A DNA stretch of 64,000 nucleotides from Synechococcus sp. CCY 0621 (GCF_019038465.1 NZ_JAFKRH010000031.1:62001-126000); one strand, 5' to 3'. Shown: positions 40,860 through 50,769, numbered from the stretch's first letter. Numbers and translations: made by a program. The notes: generated by a model from the sequence alone, not told the origin.

Positions 40860-42635
40860 TCAGGCGGCGGAGAGCAGCTGGCCGACCCGATCGTCACCGA
40901 GCCGGTCAATGAAGTCGCCGAAGCGGCTGCGGGCGCCGCCCTCGTCGCGCCAGGCCGTCAGCAGGGGCTCCAGGGTGGCCTCCAGCTTCTCCAGGGGCAT
41001 CTTCTCCAGGTACGGCCGGGCCAGCCGCGTCAGGCCATGGCTGCCGCCGAGCCACAGCTGGTAGGTGTCCACGGCGCTCCCCACAAGCCCGATCTCCGCC
41101 ATGTAGGGGCGGGCACAGCCGTTGGGGCAGCCGGTCATGCGCACCAGGAGTGGTTTGCTGATCTCCAGCCGCTCCAGCAGGGCATCGAGGCGAACCAGCA
41201 CGTCCGGGAGGACCCGTTCGGCTTCGGTGACCGCCAGACCGCAGAGGGGCAGGGCCGGGCAGGCCAGGGCGTGCCGGGCCAGGGCCGGCGGGGCCTCAGG
41301 GCTGCTGAGACCCAGCGCCGCCAGCGCCTCACGCACCGACGTCCGCTGGGCGCTGCCGATGTTGCAGAGCAGCAGGTCCTGGTTGGGGGTGAGCCTTACC
41401 TCCAGCTGGTAGGTCTCGATCAGGCGGCGCAGGCCACTCTTGAGGTCTCCCTGCAGGCGTCCACAGAGCACGGGCAGACCCACGAACCACAGGCCCGGTG
41501 ACTGGCGGTGCCAGCCCAGGTAGTCGGTGAGGACAGGGGCCGGTTCGCGGCGCAGTCCCTTGATCGGATGGGGGAAGTAACGGCCCAGTTCGGTCCGGAA
41601 CCAGTCCACGCCACGGTCGTGGATCAGGTACTTCATCCGGGCGTGGCGGCGCTGTTCCCGGTCGCCGTGGTCGCGCTGCAGGGCCACGATCGCCTGCACC
41701 AGTTCCAGCACATGGGCGGCGGCCACGTAGCCGAGGGGATCGGCCGTGCGGGCGAAGGTCTCCTCCTTGTTGTGGGTCCGCCCCATGCCACCGCCCACGT
41801 AGACGTTGCAACCCAGGGGTCGGCCGGAGGGATCGCTGAACAGCACCAGGCCGATGTCCTGGGTCAGCAGGTCGACGGAGTTGTCACCGGGGACGGTGAC
41901 GGCCACCTTGAACTTGCGCGGCAGGTAGGTGGCGCCGTACAGGGGTTCGGCCGTGTCGCCACTGAACACGGCACCGCTCTCCTGCCGCTTGCGCGCCTTC
42001 CTCACGGGCCCTTTGGGCTTGATGCGGTAGCTCAGGTCACCGTCGACCCAGAGGTCCAGGTAGGACCCCTCGGCCGCCTGGGGCGCCAGCAGGTCGGCGA
42101 TCTGATCGGCCAGCAGACGGGCCTCCGGGTAGCCATCGCGCTCGAAGGGGGCGGCCGGGGCCATCACGTTGCGGTTGATGTCGCCACAGGCCGAGAGGGT
42201 CGAGCCAAGGGCGCGCACGATGCCGCCGATCACCTCCTTGAGGTCCGTCTTCAGCACGCCGTGCATCTGGAAGGCCTGGCGCGTGGTGATCCGCAGGGTG
42301 CCGTTGCCCAGCCGATCGGCGAGGGTATCGAGGGCCAGATACAGGGACGTGGGAATGCGGCCGCCGGGATTGCGCAGCCGCAGCATCATCTGCCAATCCT
42401 TTTCGGCCCCCTTGCGACGGTTGTCCCGGTCGTCCTGCTGGTAACTGCCGTGGAACTTGAGGATCTGGACGGCGGGATCGGTGAAGCTGGGCAGCGCGTT
42501 GCCCAGTTCGGCAGCCAGCGGATCATGCAGGTGGCCGCTGCCGGCCTTGAGCGCCTCCTGTTTGGTGGGGGGTTTGGCGGGGGATGCCGATGGGAGCGAC
42601 GTGCTGTCGGCGACCGTCGTCGAGGACATCGGCAT
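40860..42635 (-). CDS. sir: Ferredoxin-sulfite reductase
   Basis: The protein has 591 residues. It reduces sulfite to sulfide with six electrons from ferredoxin in sulfate assimilation. The siroheme/4Fe-4S ligands are Cys459, Cys465, Cys503 and Cys507 in ACPALPLCGLAV and TGCPNGCARPY. TRQAFQMHGVLK and GDINRNVMAP are siroheme-site signatures that distinguish it from nitrite reductase. The start may be the ATG at 42635 or two codons later. It is divergent from glyS across 107 bases. Confidence 0.95.
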   Translation of the reverse strand: MPMSSTTVADSTSLPSASPAKPPTKQEALKAGSGHLHDPLAAELGNALPSFTDPAVQILKFHGSYQQDDRDNRRKGAEKDWQMMLRLRNPGGRIPTSLYLALDTLADRLGNGTLRITTRQAFQMHGVLKTDLKEVIGGIVRALGSTLSACGDINRNVMAPAAPFERDGYPEARLLADQIADLLAPQAAEGSYLDLWVDGDLSYRIKPKGPVRKARKRQESGAVFSGDTAEPLYGATYLPRKFKVAVTVPGDNSVDLLTQDIGLVLFSDPSGRPLGCNVYVGGGMGRTHNKEETFARTADPLGYVAAAHVLELVQAIVALQRDHGDREQRRHARMKYLIHDRGVDWFRTELGRYFPHPIKGLRREPAPVLTDYLGWHRQSPGLWFVGLPVLCGRLQGDLKSGLRRLIETYQLEVRLTPNQDLLLCNIGSAQRTSVREALAALGLSSPEAPPALARHALACPALPLCGLAVTEAERVLPDVLVRLDALLERLEISKPLLVRMTGCPNGCARPYMAEIGLVGSAVDTYQLWLGGSHGLTRLARPYLEKMPLEKLEATLEPLLTAWRDEGGARSRFGDFIDRLGDDRVGQLLSAA

Positions 42636-42742
42636 GCAGAAGGGTTGTTGGAACGAAACTAGCGAACGGGACGGATCGGTCCGCTGGCGCTGATCGCCAT
42701 CTCCCTCCTTTGCATACAGTCGCGTCCTGCCCGCCCCCCCGC

Positions 42743-44908
42743 ATGGCCACCTTTCTTCTGGAGATCGGAACCGAGGAACTGCCGGCCGATTTCGTGCGCC
42801 TGGCCCAGCCCCAGCTGGAGGCGATTGTGGCCAGGGATCTGCAGGACGCTCGCCTGTCCTGGGACAGCCTCAAGGCCAGCGGCACCCCCCGCCGGCTGGC
42901 AGTGACCATCGCCGGATTGCCCGAGCGCCAGCAGGATCTGATCGAAGAGCGCAAGGGGCCCCCGGCCCAGCAGGCGTTCCGCGATGGCCAGCCCACCCCG
43001 GCCGCCCTGGGTTTCGCCCGCCGCTGTGGCTGCGACCCCGAGCAACTCGAGATCCGCGACACCGACAAGGGCCCCTTCGTGTTTGCCCGCACCACCGAGG
43101 CCGGCCGCTCCGCCGAGGCGGTGCTGGCCAGCTGCATCCCCGGCTGGATCCGCTCCCTGCAGGGACGGCGCTTCATGCGCTGGGGGGACGGTGACGGCCG
43201 CTTCAGCCGGCCCCTGCGCTGGCTGGTGGCGCTGCTGGATGGGGCGGTGGTTCCGGTGCAGCTCACCGATGTGGATCCCCCCCTGACCAGCGACCGCCTC
43301 AGCCGCGGCCACCGTCTGCACCAAGGCGCGGTGATGATCCCCTCCGCCGGGGCCTACGCCGCGACCCTCGCCGCCGCCGATGTGCAGGTCGACCGCCAGG
43401 CCAGGGGCCAGATGATCCGGCGGGAGCTGGAGGCGGCCGCAACGCGGGCGGGGGCCGAGCTGGACCTGCCAGGGGCCCTGTTCGATGAGCTGATCGACCT
43501 GGTGGAGTCCCCCCGCCTGATCGAGGGCAGCATCGATGCTGAGTATCTGGCCCTGCCCCCGGAGGTGCTCAGCACGGTGATGCGGTCCCACCAGCGCTAC
43601 GTGCCCCTGCGTCTCTCGGCGGCCAAGGCTGATCCCCTGGCCCTGGTGGCGGAGGGGGTGCTGCTGCCGCGTTTCCTCTGCATCTCCAACGGCCTCGAGG
43701 CCGCCGCCGCCACGATTCGGCGTGGCAACGTGCGGGTGCTGCGGGCGCGGCTGGCGGATGCGGCCTTCTTCCTGGCGGCCGATCGCCGCCAGAGCAGCGC
43801 CGAGCGGGTGGAGGCCCTCAACCGGGTCACCTTTGCTGAAGGACTGGGCAGCCTGGCCGATCGCAGCCAACGCCTGGCCTGGCTGGCCGATCTGCTCTGC
43901 CGCAGCCTGGAGATCGGCGACGACACCGCCACCGCTGTCCGCCGGGCCGCTCCCTTGTGCAAGCACGATCTGGTCAGCCAGATGGTGGGGGAATTCCCGG
44001 AGCTGCAGGGGGTCATGGGAGCCAAGTACCTGCTGGCGGAAGGGGAAACCCGCACCGTGGCCCTGGCGGTGCTGGAGCATTACCAGCCCCGCGGCGCCGG
44101 CGATGCCCTGCCGGAGTCGGAGGCTGGGGCGCTGCTGGCCCTGGCGGAGCGCCTGGAGCTGTTGCTCAGCATCTTCGCCAGGGGGGAGAGGCCCAGCGGC
44201 TCCTCCGATCCCTATGCCCTGCGCCGTGCCGGCAACGGCCTGCTGCAGATCCTCTGGGATCGGGGCTGGTCGCTCGATCTGGTGGCTGTGATGGCCGCAG
44301 CGACGGCCCATTGGCAGGGCCTGTTGCCGGCCCTGGCGATCCAGCCTGCGGCCCTGGCGGCCGACCTGCTCGAGTTCCTGCGCCAGCGCCTCGCCAGCCT
44401 GCTGGAGGAGGAGGGCTTCAGCGCCGATCTGGTCCAGGCCGTGGCTGGAGAGAGCGTGTCGCTGGAGCGGCTGCTGCGGGACCCGGCCGATGCCCGGGCC
44501 CGGGTGGAGCTGCTGCGGCGCCTGCGGGATGAGGAGCGCCTGCCCCTGGTGCAGGCGGTGGTGCAGCGGGCCTCCCGGCTGGCCGAACAGGCCGATCTGG
44601 CCGCCGACCTGCTCAGCCCCGCCGGGGTGGTGGATCCGGCCCTCTTTGCCTCGCCCAGTGAGGCCGCCGTCCTGTCGGTGCTGGAGCGGTTGGCGGTGCA
44701 TGCCGCCGCCAGCGGCACGGCCCGCTACGACCCCCTCGCCCGCCTGCTGGGGGAGAGCGGCGCCACCCTGTCCGCCTTCTTCGATGGCGACGACAGCGTC
44801 ATGGTGATGTGCGACGAGCCCGAGGTGCGTCGCAACCGGCTGCGGCTGCTGGCCGTGCTGCGCAACCAGGCCGCGGTGCTCGCCGACTTCGCTCGCCTGG
44901 GTGGCTGA
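42743..44908 (+). CDS. glyS: Glycyl-tRNA synthetase beta subunit
   Basis: The protein has 721 residues. It begins MATFLLEIGTEELPADFV, the family's opening, and carries RSHQRYVPL and the C-terminal ALRNQAAVLADFARLG-type anticodon-binding region (read as VLRNQAAVLADFARLGG). With GlyQ it forms the heterotetrameric GlyRS; glyQ is not in the window, as usual in cyanobacteria. A possible -10 (TACAGT, near 42715) lies upstream. It converges on the PKS gene with 17 bases between the stops. Confidence 0.95.
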   Translation: MATFLLEIGTEELPADFVRLAQPQLEAIVARDLQDARLSWDSLKASGTPRRLAVTIAGLPERQQDLIEERKGPPAQQAFRDGQPTPAALGFARRCGCDPEQLEIRDTDKGPFVFARTTEAGRSAEAVLASCIPGWIRSLQGRRFMRWGDGDGRFSRPLRWLVALLDGAVVPVQLTDVDPPLTSDRLSRGHRLHQGAVMIPSAGAYAATLAAADVQVDRQARGQMIRRELEAAATRAGAELDLPGALFDELIDLVESPRLIEGSIDAEYLALPPEVLSTVMRSHQRYVPLRLSAAKADPLALVAEGVLLPRFLCISNGLEAAAATIRRGNVRVLRARLADAAFFLAADRRQSSAERVEALNRVTFAEGLGSLADRSQRLAWLADLLCRSLEIGDDTATAVRRAAPLCKHDLVSQMVGEFPELQGVMGAKYLLAEGETRTVALAVLEHYQPRGAGDALPESEAGALLALAERLELLLSIFARGERPSGSSDPYALRRAGNGLLQILWDRGWSLDLVAVMAAATAHWQGLLPALAIQPAALAADLLEFLRQRLASLLEEEGFSADLVQAVAGESVSLERLLRDPADARARVELLRRLRDEERLPLVQAVVQRASRLAEQADLAADLLSPAGVVDPALFASPSEAAVLSVLERLAVHAAASGTARYDPLARLLGESGATLSAFFDGDDSVMVMCDEPEVRRNRLRLLAVLRNQAAVLADFARLGG

Positions 44909-44925
44909 GGCGCCTGGGGCCTGGA

Positions 44926-46005
44926 TCACTCCAGCAGGGCCACCTCGATGCACAGGCCGGGTCCGAAGGCCATGGCCAGGCAGGGCCCGGCAGCGCCGCT
45001 GCGGCGCAAGCGCTCAAGGATGAACAGCAGCGTCGGGGACGACATGTTGCCGTAGTCCCGCAGCACCGACCGGGACGGTTCGATCAGCTCTGGATCGAGC
45101 CCGAGGCCCTTCGTGACGGCGGAGAGGATGCGGGGCCCGCCGGGGTGCACGGCCCAGGAGCCGATGGCGTCGAGGCTGAGCTTGTGGCCGGCCAGCCACC
45201 CCTCCAGCCAGGGCCGCAGATGCTCGCCGATCAGATCAGGGACCTGCGGGGAGAGGCCCATGGCGAAGCCGTGGTCCCCGATCCCCCAGGACATGGCGTC
45301 CGTGCTGGCCGGCACCAGCAGGGAGCCGCTGGCGATCAACCGACCCAGCGGGGCGATGGCTGGTGTCCCGCTGGCCACCAGGGCAGCGGCGCCATCGGCG
45401 AACAGGGCGTTGGCCACGATCCGCTCGGCATCCCAGCCGTACTGGAGATGCAGGCTGCAGAGCTCGACGGCGCACAGCAGCACACAGGCGTCCGGCTCGG
45501 CAGCGGTGAAGGCCGCGGCGACCCTCAGTCCATTGAGGGCACCGTGGCAGCCCATGAATCCCACATGGGTCCGGGCCACGCCGGCGTCCAGCGGCAGGGC
45601 GGCCATCAAGGCGAGATCCACGCCGGGGGCATGGAAACCGCTGCAGGACACCGTGATCAGATGGGTGACCCGCTCCGCGGGCACCTCGGCCTGGGCCAAG
45701 GCCGCCTGGACGGCCCGCAGGGCCAGGGGCGGCGCTTCGCGGGCATAGCGGCGCATCCGCTCCCCGGTGCCGGGGCTGGTGGCTCCGAAGAAGGTCTGCC
45801 TGGGGTCGCTGCCGGCGGGCTGGAGCAGCACGCTGTTGCGGCTGGCGACGCCGGAGCGGCGGTGCAGGGTCTCGAGCAGCCGGCGCTGGCCTGGTGAGGG
45901 GGTCTGCTGGGGCAGGGCCACCTTGGCGGCAATGGCGGCGGCATCGCCCTGGGCGATGTGCTCGGGGGGCAGGGCCGTGCCCAACCCCTGGATGGTCAGG
46001 GACAT
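44926..46005 (-). CDS. Type III polyketide synthase (chalcone/stilbene synthase family)
   Basis: The protein has 359 residues and is a thiolase-fold condensing enzyme that extends acyl-CoA with malonyl-CoA. The catalytic triad is Cys121 in TVSCSGFHAPG, His287 in WAVHPGGPRIL and Asn320 in DYGNMSSPTL. HVGFMGCHGALNGL and GDHGFAMGLS line the cavity. The starter unit and ring-closure mode cannot be predicted. The start at 46005 overlaps the FAD oxidoreductase by 10 bases. It is the last gene of a three-gene operon, suggesting that its product is oxidised and methylated by the two neighbours. Confidence 0.92.
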   Translation of the reverse strand: MSLTIQGLGTALPPEHIAQGDAAAIAAKVALPQQTPSPGQRRLLETLHRRSGVASRNSVLLQPAGSDPRQTFFGATSPGTGERMRRYAREAPPLALRAVQAALAQAEVPAERVTHLITVSCSGFHAPGVDLALMAALPLDAGVARTHVGFMGCHGALNGLRVAAAFTAAEPDACVLLCAVELCSLHLQYGWDAERIVANALFADGAAALVASGTPAIAPLGRLIASGSLLVPASTDAMSWGIGDHGFAMGLSPQVPDLIGEHLRPWLEGWLAGHKLSLDAIGSWAVHPGGPRILSAVTKGLGLDPELIEPSRSVLRDYGNMSSPTLLFILERLRRSGAAGPCLAMAFGPGLCIEVALLE

Positions 46006-47150
46006 GGTTCGGGGACCGGCGGATACAGGCTGGTGCCAGCAGAGGGGTGCAGGAAGGGGGCGGCCAGGACCGGCCAGCGCTCCACCGCCGCCAGCAGCCA
46101 GTGGCTGAGGCCAGGGCGGCGCAGGGCGAAGGCCAGGCCATGGCAGAGGCGCTGGCGGGATCCGATCAGCTGGCCGTGGCGCCGCACCCATTGCCGCTCC
46201 AGCTCCCGGCTCCACTGGCCTTGGCCCTGCAGCACCAACGGCACCACCGCCAGAGCCCCCAGCAGGGCCCAGCCCATGCCCTCACCCGTGAACGGTTCGA
46301 CATAGCCGGCGGCATCCCCCAGCAGCAGCAATCGCTCGGACGCCGGCGGCCACTGGCGGCCGGTGAGGGCCGGGGTGGCCAGCCAGGCGGCAGCGGCGGC
46401 CTCGGGCAAAGGCTCAAACCCCGCCTCCGCCAGCACGCCCGCGGCGGCGAGCGCCGCTCCTCCCGCCGCGATCAGATGGCCCCGTTCAAAGGCCGCCGCC
46501 AGGTTGAGGTCGCCGGCTTCGGTGCGCACCAGCCCGACATAGCCATGCCGGCCGATCGCCATGTGGATCGTGCCCGGGGCATAGCCGCTGGCCTGGGCCT
46601 CGACGCGGCAGCCGGCACCGACCCTGGAGTGCGCCTGGACCTGGCTGCGGATCGGGATGGCAGGGGTCAGGCCCGGGCTGCCCAGCCCGGTGGCCACCAG
46701 CACCACCCGGGCGCTGGTGGTGACAGGCGCGCCGCCGCTGCGCAGGTGCACCTGCCGGCCGCCAGGGCAGGGACCGGCCACCGTGGCCTCGGTGTCCATC
46801 CGCACCACCGTGCCTGCCGCCTCCGCGGCTTCGCACAGGGCCAGATCGAGGCAGCCCCGGGAGAGGGAGCGACCCAGGGGCCGTTCCAGTTCCAGCTGAT
46901 GCTGTTGCAGGCCCAGACGCAGCCGCACCAGGGGCACACCGCCGAGGCCTTCCACCAGGTCGGAGAGGCCGACCTGCGCCAACGCCCCGAGGGCCACCCC
47001 GTTGAGACAGGTGCCGCACACCTTCCAACGGGGGAAGGTCCGCTTCTCCACCAGCAGCACCCGCAGCTGCTGTCTGGCCAGCTGGTGGGCCGCCAGGGCT
47101 CCGGCAGGCCCGGCCCCGATCACGATCACATCCCACTCCGGAGAGATCAT
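45996..47150 (-). CDS. FAD-dependent oxidoreductase of the PKS III operon
   Basis: The protein has 384 residues. It has the Rossmann VIGAGPAGALAAHQLA at residues 10-25 and the second FAD motif LLGDAAGYVEPFTGEGMGWAL. CGTCLNGVAL resembles geranylgeranyl-reductase-like and hydroxylase flavoproteins. In known type III PKS operons, such as the Streptomyces srs cluster, a flavin hydroxylase oxidises the phenolic product to a quinone; that role is inferred here. It overlaps the methyltransferase stop by four bases (start 47150) and the PKS start by ten. Confidence 0.87.
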   Translation of the reverse strand: MISPEWDVIVIGAGPAGALAAHQLARQQLRVLLVEKRTFPRWKVCGTCLNGVALGALAQVGLSDLVEGLGGVPLVRLRLGLQQHQLELERPLGRSLSRGCLDLALCEAAEAAGTVVRMDTEATVAGPCPGGRQVHLRSGGAPVTTSARVVLVATGLGSPGLTPAIPIRSQVQAHSRVGAGCRVEAQASGYAPGTIHMAIGRHGYVGLVRTEAGDLNLAAAFERGHLIAAGGAALAAAGVLAEAGFEPLPEAAAAAWLATPALTGRQWPPASERLLLLGDAAGYVEPFTGEGMGWALLGALAVVPLVLQGQGQWSRELERQWVRRHGQLIGSRQRLCHGLAFALRRPGLSHWLLAAVERWPVLAAPFLHPSAGTSLYPPVPEPCP

Positions 47151-47884
47151 GGCGCCGCAACCCAGCCGACAGGACGGTGCCAGCTGAGCAGGTAGCGCTC
47201 GGGCCAGCTGCGCTGAATGGTGGCGCCGCCGAGGCCGGCCCGTGCCGCCAGATCCAGCGCTTCGTCCATCCGGAAGGCACCTTGCACCGAAACGGGCCCA
47301 TCGAAATGCACGATCGCTGAGCGGCTCAGCAGGCGACAACCCACCCAGGCCAGCCCATAGCCCAGGGGACTGCGGATCAGGTCGTTCACCAGCACCAGAT
47401 GGCGGCAGCTCCGGCCCAGGCGGCGCAGCAGTTCGACGGCGTCAGCGTCGTCGAGGTGATGCAGAAACAGACTGCAGACCATGACGTCGTAGTCCGCAGG
47501 CAGGGGATCCACCAGCACGTCAGCCTGGAAGAAGGTTCCGGCCATGATCCCGCCGGCGCCATGGCGGCTGGCGATGGCCACCGCCTGCGGGCTCCGGTCG
47601 CAACCGTCGATCACAACGGCCAGTCCCTGCTTTCGGCAGCGTTCCGCCAGGGCGATGGTGTTGTCACCGCCACCACAGGCCACATCCAGAACCCGCAGAG
47701 GACGGGAGCGGTTCAGGGCGACGGCCAGAGCCTGGATCGGCGTGAACAGGGAGCCCACAGCACCGCTGACGGCGTTGATGCGGCGCAGCCCCTGGAGGGC
47801 CTGATCATGGGCAGCGGCGTCGAGGCCGCCCTGATCCATCCACTCAGGCTGTCGGTTTCGCTCGCCCAGGGGCTGCCATTGCAT
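47147..47884 (-). CDS. SAM-dependent methyltransferase of the PKS III operon
   Basis: The protein has 245 residues and a class I methyltransferase fold. Motif I is VLDVACGGGDNTIAL (66-80), the acidic ribose-binding residue lies in VIDGCDRSPQA, and the post-I core is VMVCSLFLHHLDDADAV. It is the first gene of the operon methyltransferase - FAD oxidoreductase - type III PKS, with translation probably coupled throughout. O- or C-methylation of a phenolic polyketide is a reasonable inference. A 165-base gap separates its start from the divergent CNNM-type gene. Confidence 0.88.
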   Translation of the reverse strand: MQWQPLGERNRQPEWMDQGGLDAAAHDQALQGLRRINAVSGAVGSLFTPIQALAVALNRSRPLRVLDVACGGGDNTIALAERCRKQGLAVVIDGCDRSPQAVAIASRHGAGGIMAGTFFQADVLVDPLPADYDVMVCSLFLHHLDDADAVELLRRLGRSCRHLVLVNDLIRSPLGYGLAWVGCRLLSRSAIVHFDGPVSVQGAFRMDEALDLAARAGLGGATIQRSWPERYLLSWHRPVGWVAAP

Positions 47885-48049
47885 CGGGGAAGGTCGCTGG
47901 GGGGATGGCCGTGTGTGGCCCAGATCGGCTGGAAGGGGGGCTGAGGACCTCTTGGGAGAAGGGGCTCCTGGCCAGAAGCTTCAACCGTCGTCCCCTAACT
48001 TGTCCTTTCGATCCGTTTGCCGGCCGAGGGGCCATCACTGGACTTGCCG

Positions 48050-49369
48050 ATGCTGTTCGATGGCGTTCTGATTGTCCTTCTGATTCTGATCAACGGGATC
48101 TTTTCCGGTTCGGAGCTGGCCATGATGTCGGCTCGGCGACTGCGCCTCGAGCACCAGGCGGAAGCTGGCGACCCGAAGGCGGATGTGGCTCTGAAACTAA
48201 TCCGATCGCCCAACGATTTCCTCTCGACGGTGCAGATCGGCATCACATTGATCGGCATCCTCAGTGGCGCCCTGGGCGGTTCACGGGTGGCCGAGGCGCT
48301 GCGGCCGCTGTTGGAGGCGGTGCCCCCGTTGCGGGCCTGGGCCGAACCTCTGGCCCTGGGAATCGTGGTGACGTTGATCACCTTTCTTTCCCTGGTGCTG
48401 GGGGAGCTGGTCCCCAAGCGCATCGCCCTGAGTGATCCGGAGCGCATCGCCTGCCTGGTGGCACCGCCCATGCGGACCCTGTCGCGCTGGATGGCCCCCC
48501 TGGCCCACCTGCTCGGCTCCTCCACCGATCGGTTGCTCAGCCTGATAGGCATCGGCGAGACCGGCGAGCCGGAGATCACCGAAGACGAGATCCGGACCCT
48601 GCTGCGCAGGGGAACGGAATCAGGCCTGTTCGACGTGGCGGAACACGCCATGGTGGAGCGGGTGTTTCGCCTGGCCGATCGGCCCGTCAAGGCGATCATG
48701 ACCCCCCGCACCGACATCTGCTGGCTGGATCTGTCCGAGTCCCCCCAGTCCCATCTGGAACGGGTGATGGCGGTGAATCACTCCCTGTTTCCGGTGGCGC
48801 GCGACAGCCTCGACGCCTGTGTGGGTGTTGTGCGAGGGCGCACCTTTCTGGCCGCCCAGCTGTGTGAGGGCCCGCGGAACATTGAGGCCTTCCTGCAGCC
48901 GCCGCTGTACGTGGGCGAGAGCACCAGGGCCCTGAAGCTGATCGAACAATTCAGAACCAGCGGTGTGCACATCGCCCTGGTGACCGATGAATTCGGCGGC
49001 ATCGAGGGATTGGTGACCCTCAACGACATGATGGCGGCGATCGTCGGCGATCTTTCCGCCGCCAGAGACAAGGAAGACCCGATGGTGGTCGTTCGCCAGG
49101 ATGGATCCTGGTTGCTGGATGGTGCCCTCGACATCGCCGACTTCAAGGACCTGGTGCAGAAAGGCCATCTGCCCGAAGAGGTCCGCGGCGGCTACCAGAC
49201 CCTGGGTGGCTTTGTGATGCACCATCTCGAGCACATTCCCAGCTCCGGTGAGGTCTTTGAATGGGAAGACCTGCGCATTGAGGTGGTGGACATGGATGGC
49301 AACCGGGTCGATAAGCTCCTGGTCAGCCGCCTCGAAGCAGCCTCAGACCAACCCGAAGGGCTGGCCTGA
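48050..49369 (+). CDS. CNNM/CorC (UPF0053) family membrane protein with CBS domains
   Basis: The protein has 439 residues. An N-terminal DUF21/CNNM membrane domain (about 1-185) contains NGIFSGSELAMMSARRLRLE, SPNDFLSTVQIGITLIGIL (quoted separately) and VLGELVPKRIAL. Two CBS domains follow (about 205-330), with IMTPRTDICWLD and EFGGIEGLVTLNDMM. The C-terminal CorC_HlyC domain ends it. The family transports or senses Mg2+ and other divalent ions; the older name hemolysin is not supported by biochemistry. ATG 48050 is preferred; a TTG at 48017 is in frame. Only eight bases separate it from the converging chlP. Confidence 0.9.
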   Translation: MLFDGVLIVLLILINGIFSGSELAMMSARRLRLEHQAEAGDPKADVALKLIRSPNDFLSTVQIGITLIGILSGALGGSRVAEALRPLLEAVPPLRAWAEPLALGIVVTLITFLSLVLGELVPKRIALSDPERIACLVAPPMRTLSRWMAPLAHLLGSSTDRLLSLIGIGETGEPEITEDEIRTLLRRGTESGLFDVAEHAMVERVFRLADRPVKAIMTPRTDICWLDLSESPQSHLERVMAVNHSLFPVARDSLDACVGVVRGRTFLAAQLCEGPRNIEAFLQPPLYVGESTRALKLIEQFRTSGVHIALVTDEFGGIEGLVTLNDMMAAIVGDLSAARDKEDPMVVVRQDGSWLLDGALDIADFKDLVQKGHLPEEVRGGYQTLGGFVMHHLEHIPSSGEVFEWEDLRIEVVDMDGNRVDKLLVSRLEAASDQPEGLA

Positions 49370-49377
49370 GGACCGGA

Positions 49378-50769
49378 TCACTTGGCCACCAGTTCCGGTT
49401 CCTTGGCGGAATCGCTTCCAGCCTGGGAATCCACCGACGCCGTGGTGGCATGAACGCCTGCAGGCTTCATCGAGGAACGCGGCTCTGCGGCCATGAAAAT
49501 CGCTTCCGCCTCCTCGGCTGAGCGCACGGCGCTGGGCACGGGCTTGTAGCCGGCCGGGGCCAGGGCCTGGCCCCGCAGCACCGCACCCAGGGTGAGCACG
49601 GTCAGCTTGATCTGCTGCCAGGGGTTCATCGCCACCACCCGCTTGTAGAGGTAGCTGTCGAAGGTGAGGCGCTGGACATCCTTGTCGTCGCACATCTCGA
49701 CGAAGGCTTCGCGGGCCGCATCGTTGCTGTAGAAAATGTTCTGCAGCAGCTCCAGCACCTTGTAGGTGGCGCCGTACTTGCGGTCCCACTTGCGGATGTA
49801 GACCTTCAGATCCTTCTCGCTGGGGATGCGGCTGCCGGAAGCGCTGGCCGCCACGATCTCCTCGGCACACATCCGGCCACTCTTGGCGGCGAAGTAGATG
49901 CCTTCGCCGGAGCTCTTGGTGACGTAACCGGCGGCGTCCCCCACCAGGGCCATGCGACCCACCACGCGCCGGGGGCGGGGATGCTCGGGAATCGGGTGCG
50001 CTTCCACCTTGATCACCTCGCCGCGCAGCAGCCGGCGGCTGGCCCGGGCGCGAATGCCCTTCTGCAGGCCCTTGATCAGCGACTGGTTGGCCTGCATCGT
50101 GCCGGTGCCCACCGCCACGTGGTCGTACTTGGGGAAGACCCAGGCGTAGAAATCAGGCGACACATCAGTGCCGACGTACATCTCCGCCAGATCCTCGTAG
50201 TAGGCCATCTCCTCGGCGGGGAGGCGGATGCGCTCCTGGAAGGCGATCGCCACGTTGTAGTCGCCGGCATCCATGGCCTTGGCCACCCGGCTGTTGGCGC
50301 CATCAGCGCCGACGATCAGGTCGACCTCAAGGGTCTTCAGCTCGCCGGTGGGGCCTCCGGAGGAATAGTCGGCGTAATGGAGGGTGTAGGGGCCCTGGCG
50401 CTGGCTGCCGGTGTCGATGCTCTGCACCAGGCCGTTGACCAGCTGGGCACCGACGTCGGCGGCCCGGTTGCGCAGGTAGCCGTCGAGCACTTCCCGACGG
50501 CACATGCCGATGTACTCGTTGCTGTTCTCCAGGTGGATGTCCACCTCCCTGTTGGAGGGGGAGATCATCCGCATGTTCCGCACCTTGCGGTCGATGATGG
50601 ATTCGGGCAGGTCGAACTCCTCCACCATGCAGAGGGGGATCGCGCCGCCACAGGGTTTGGCATTGTCGAGCTTGCGCTCGAACAGCCAGGTCTGGATGCC
50701 TGCCTTGGCGAGAACTTCCGCAGCACAGGAACCGCTGGGGCCGCCGCCCACGACTGCCACTCGCAACAT
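49378..50769 (-). CDS. chlP: Geranylgeranyl diphosphate/chlorophyll reductase ChlP
   Basis: The protein has 463 residues. It reduces the geranylgeranyl side chain to phytyl for chlorophyll a and for tocopherol/phylloquinone. It has the N-terminal FAD motif VAVVGGGPSGSCAAEVL, AKPCGGAIPLCMVEEFDLP, GADGANSRVAKAMD, and the second FAD motif MALVGDAAGYVTKSSGEGIYFA (quoted in part). A C-terminal low-complexity tail (about 420-463) is not conserved. The start at 50769 was chosen at MLRVAVVGGG, the family N-terminus. It is distinct from the shorter FAD oxidoreductase in the PKS operon. Confidence 0.95.
   Translation of the reverse strand: MLRVAVVGGGPSGSCAAEVLAKAGIQTWLFERKLDNAKPCGGAIPLCMVEEFDLPESIIDRKVRNMRMISPSNREVDIHLENSNEYIGMCRREVLDGYLRNRAADVGAQLVNGLVQSIDTGSQRQGPYTLHYADYSSGGPTGELKTLEVDLIVGADGANSRVAKAMDAGDYNVAIAFQERIRLPAEEMAYYEDLAEMYVGTDVSPDFYAWVFPKYDHVAVGTGTMQANQSLIKGLQKGIRARASRRLLRGEVIKVEAHPIPEHPRPRRVVGRMALVGDAAGYVTKSSGEGIYFAAKSGRMCAEEIVAASASGSRIPSEKDLKVYIRKWDRKYGATYKVLELLQNIFYSNDAAREAFVEMCDDKDVQRLTFDSYLYKRVVAMNPWQQIKLTVLTLGAVLRGQALAPAGYKPVPSAVRSAEEAEAIFMAAEPRSSMKPAGVHATTASVDSQAGSDSAKEPELVAK

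Noticed and set aside
48050-49369. Hemolysin function for the CNNM/CorC gene
   Set aside because: The name is historical. The domain order is that of divalent-cation transport or sensing proteins, with no toxin feature.
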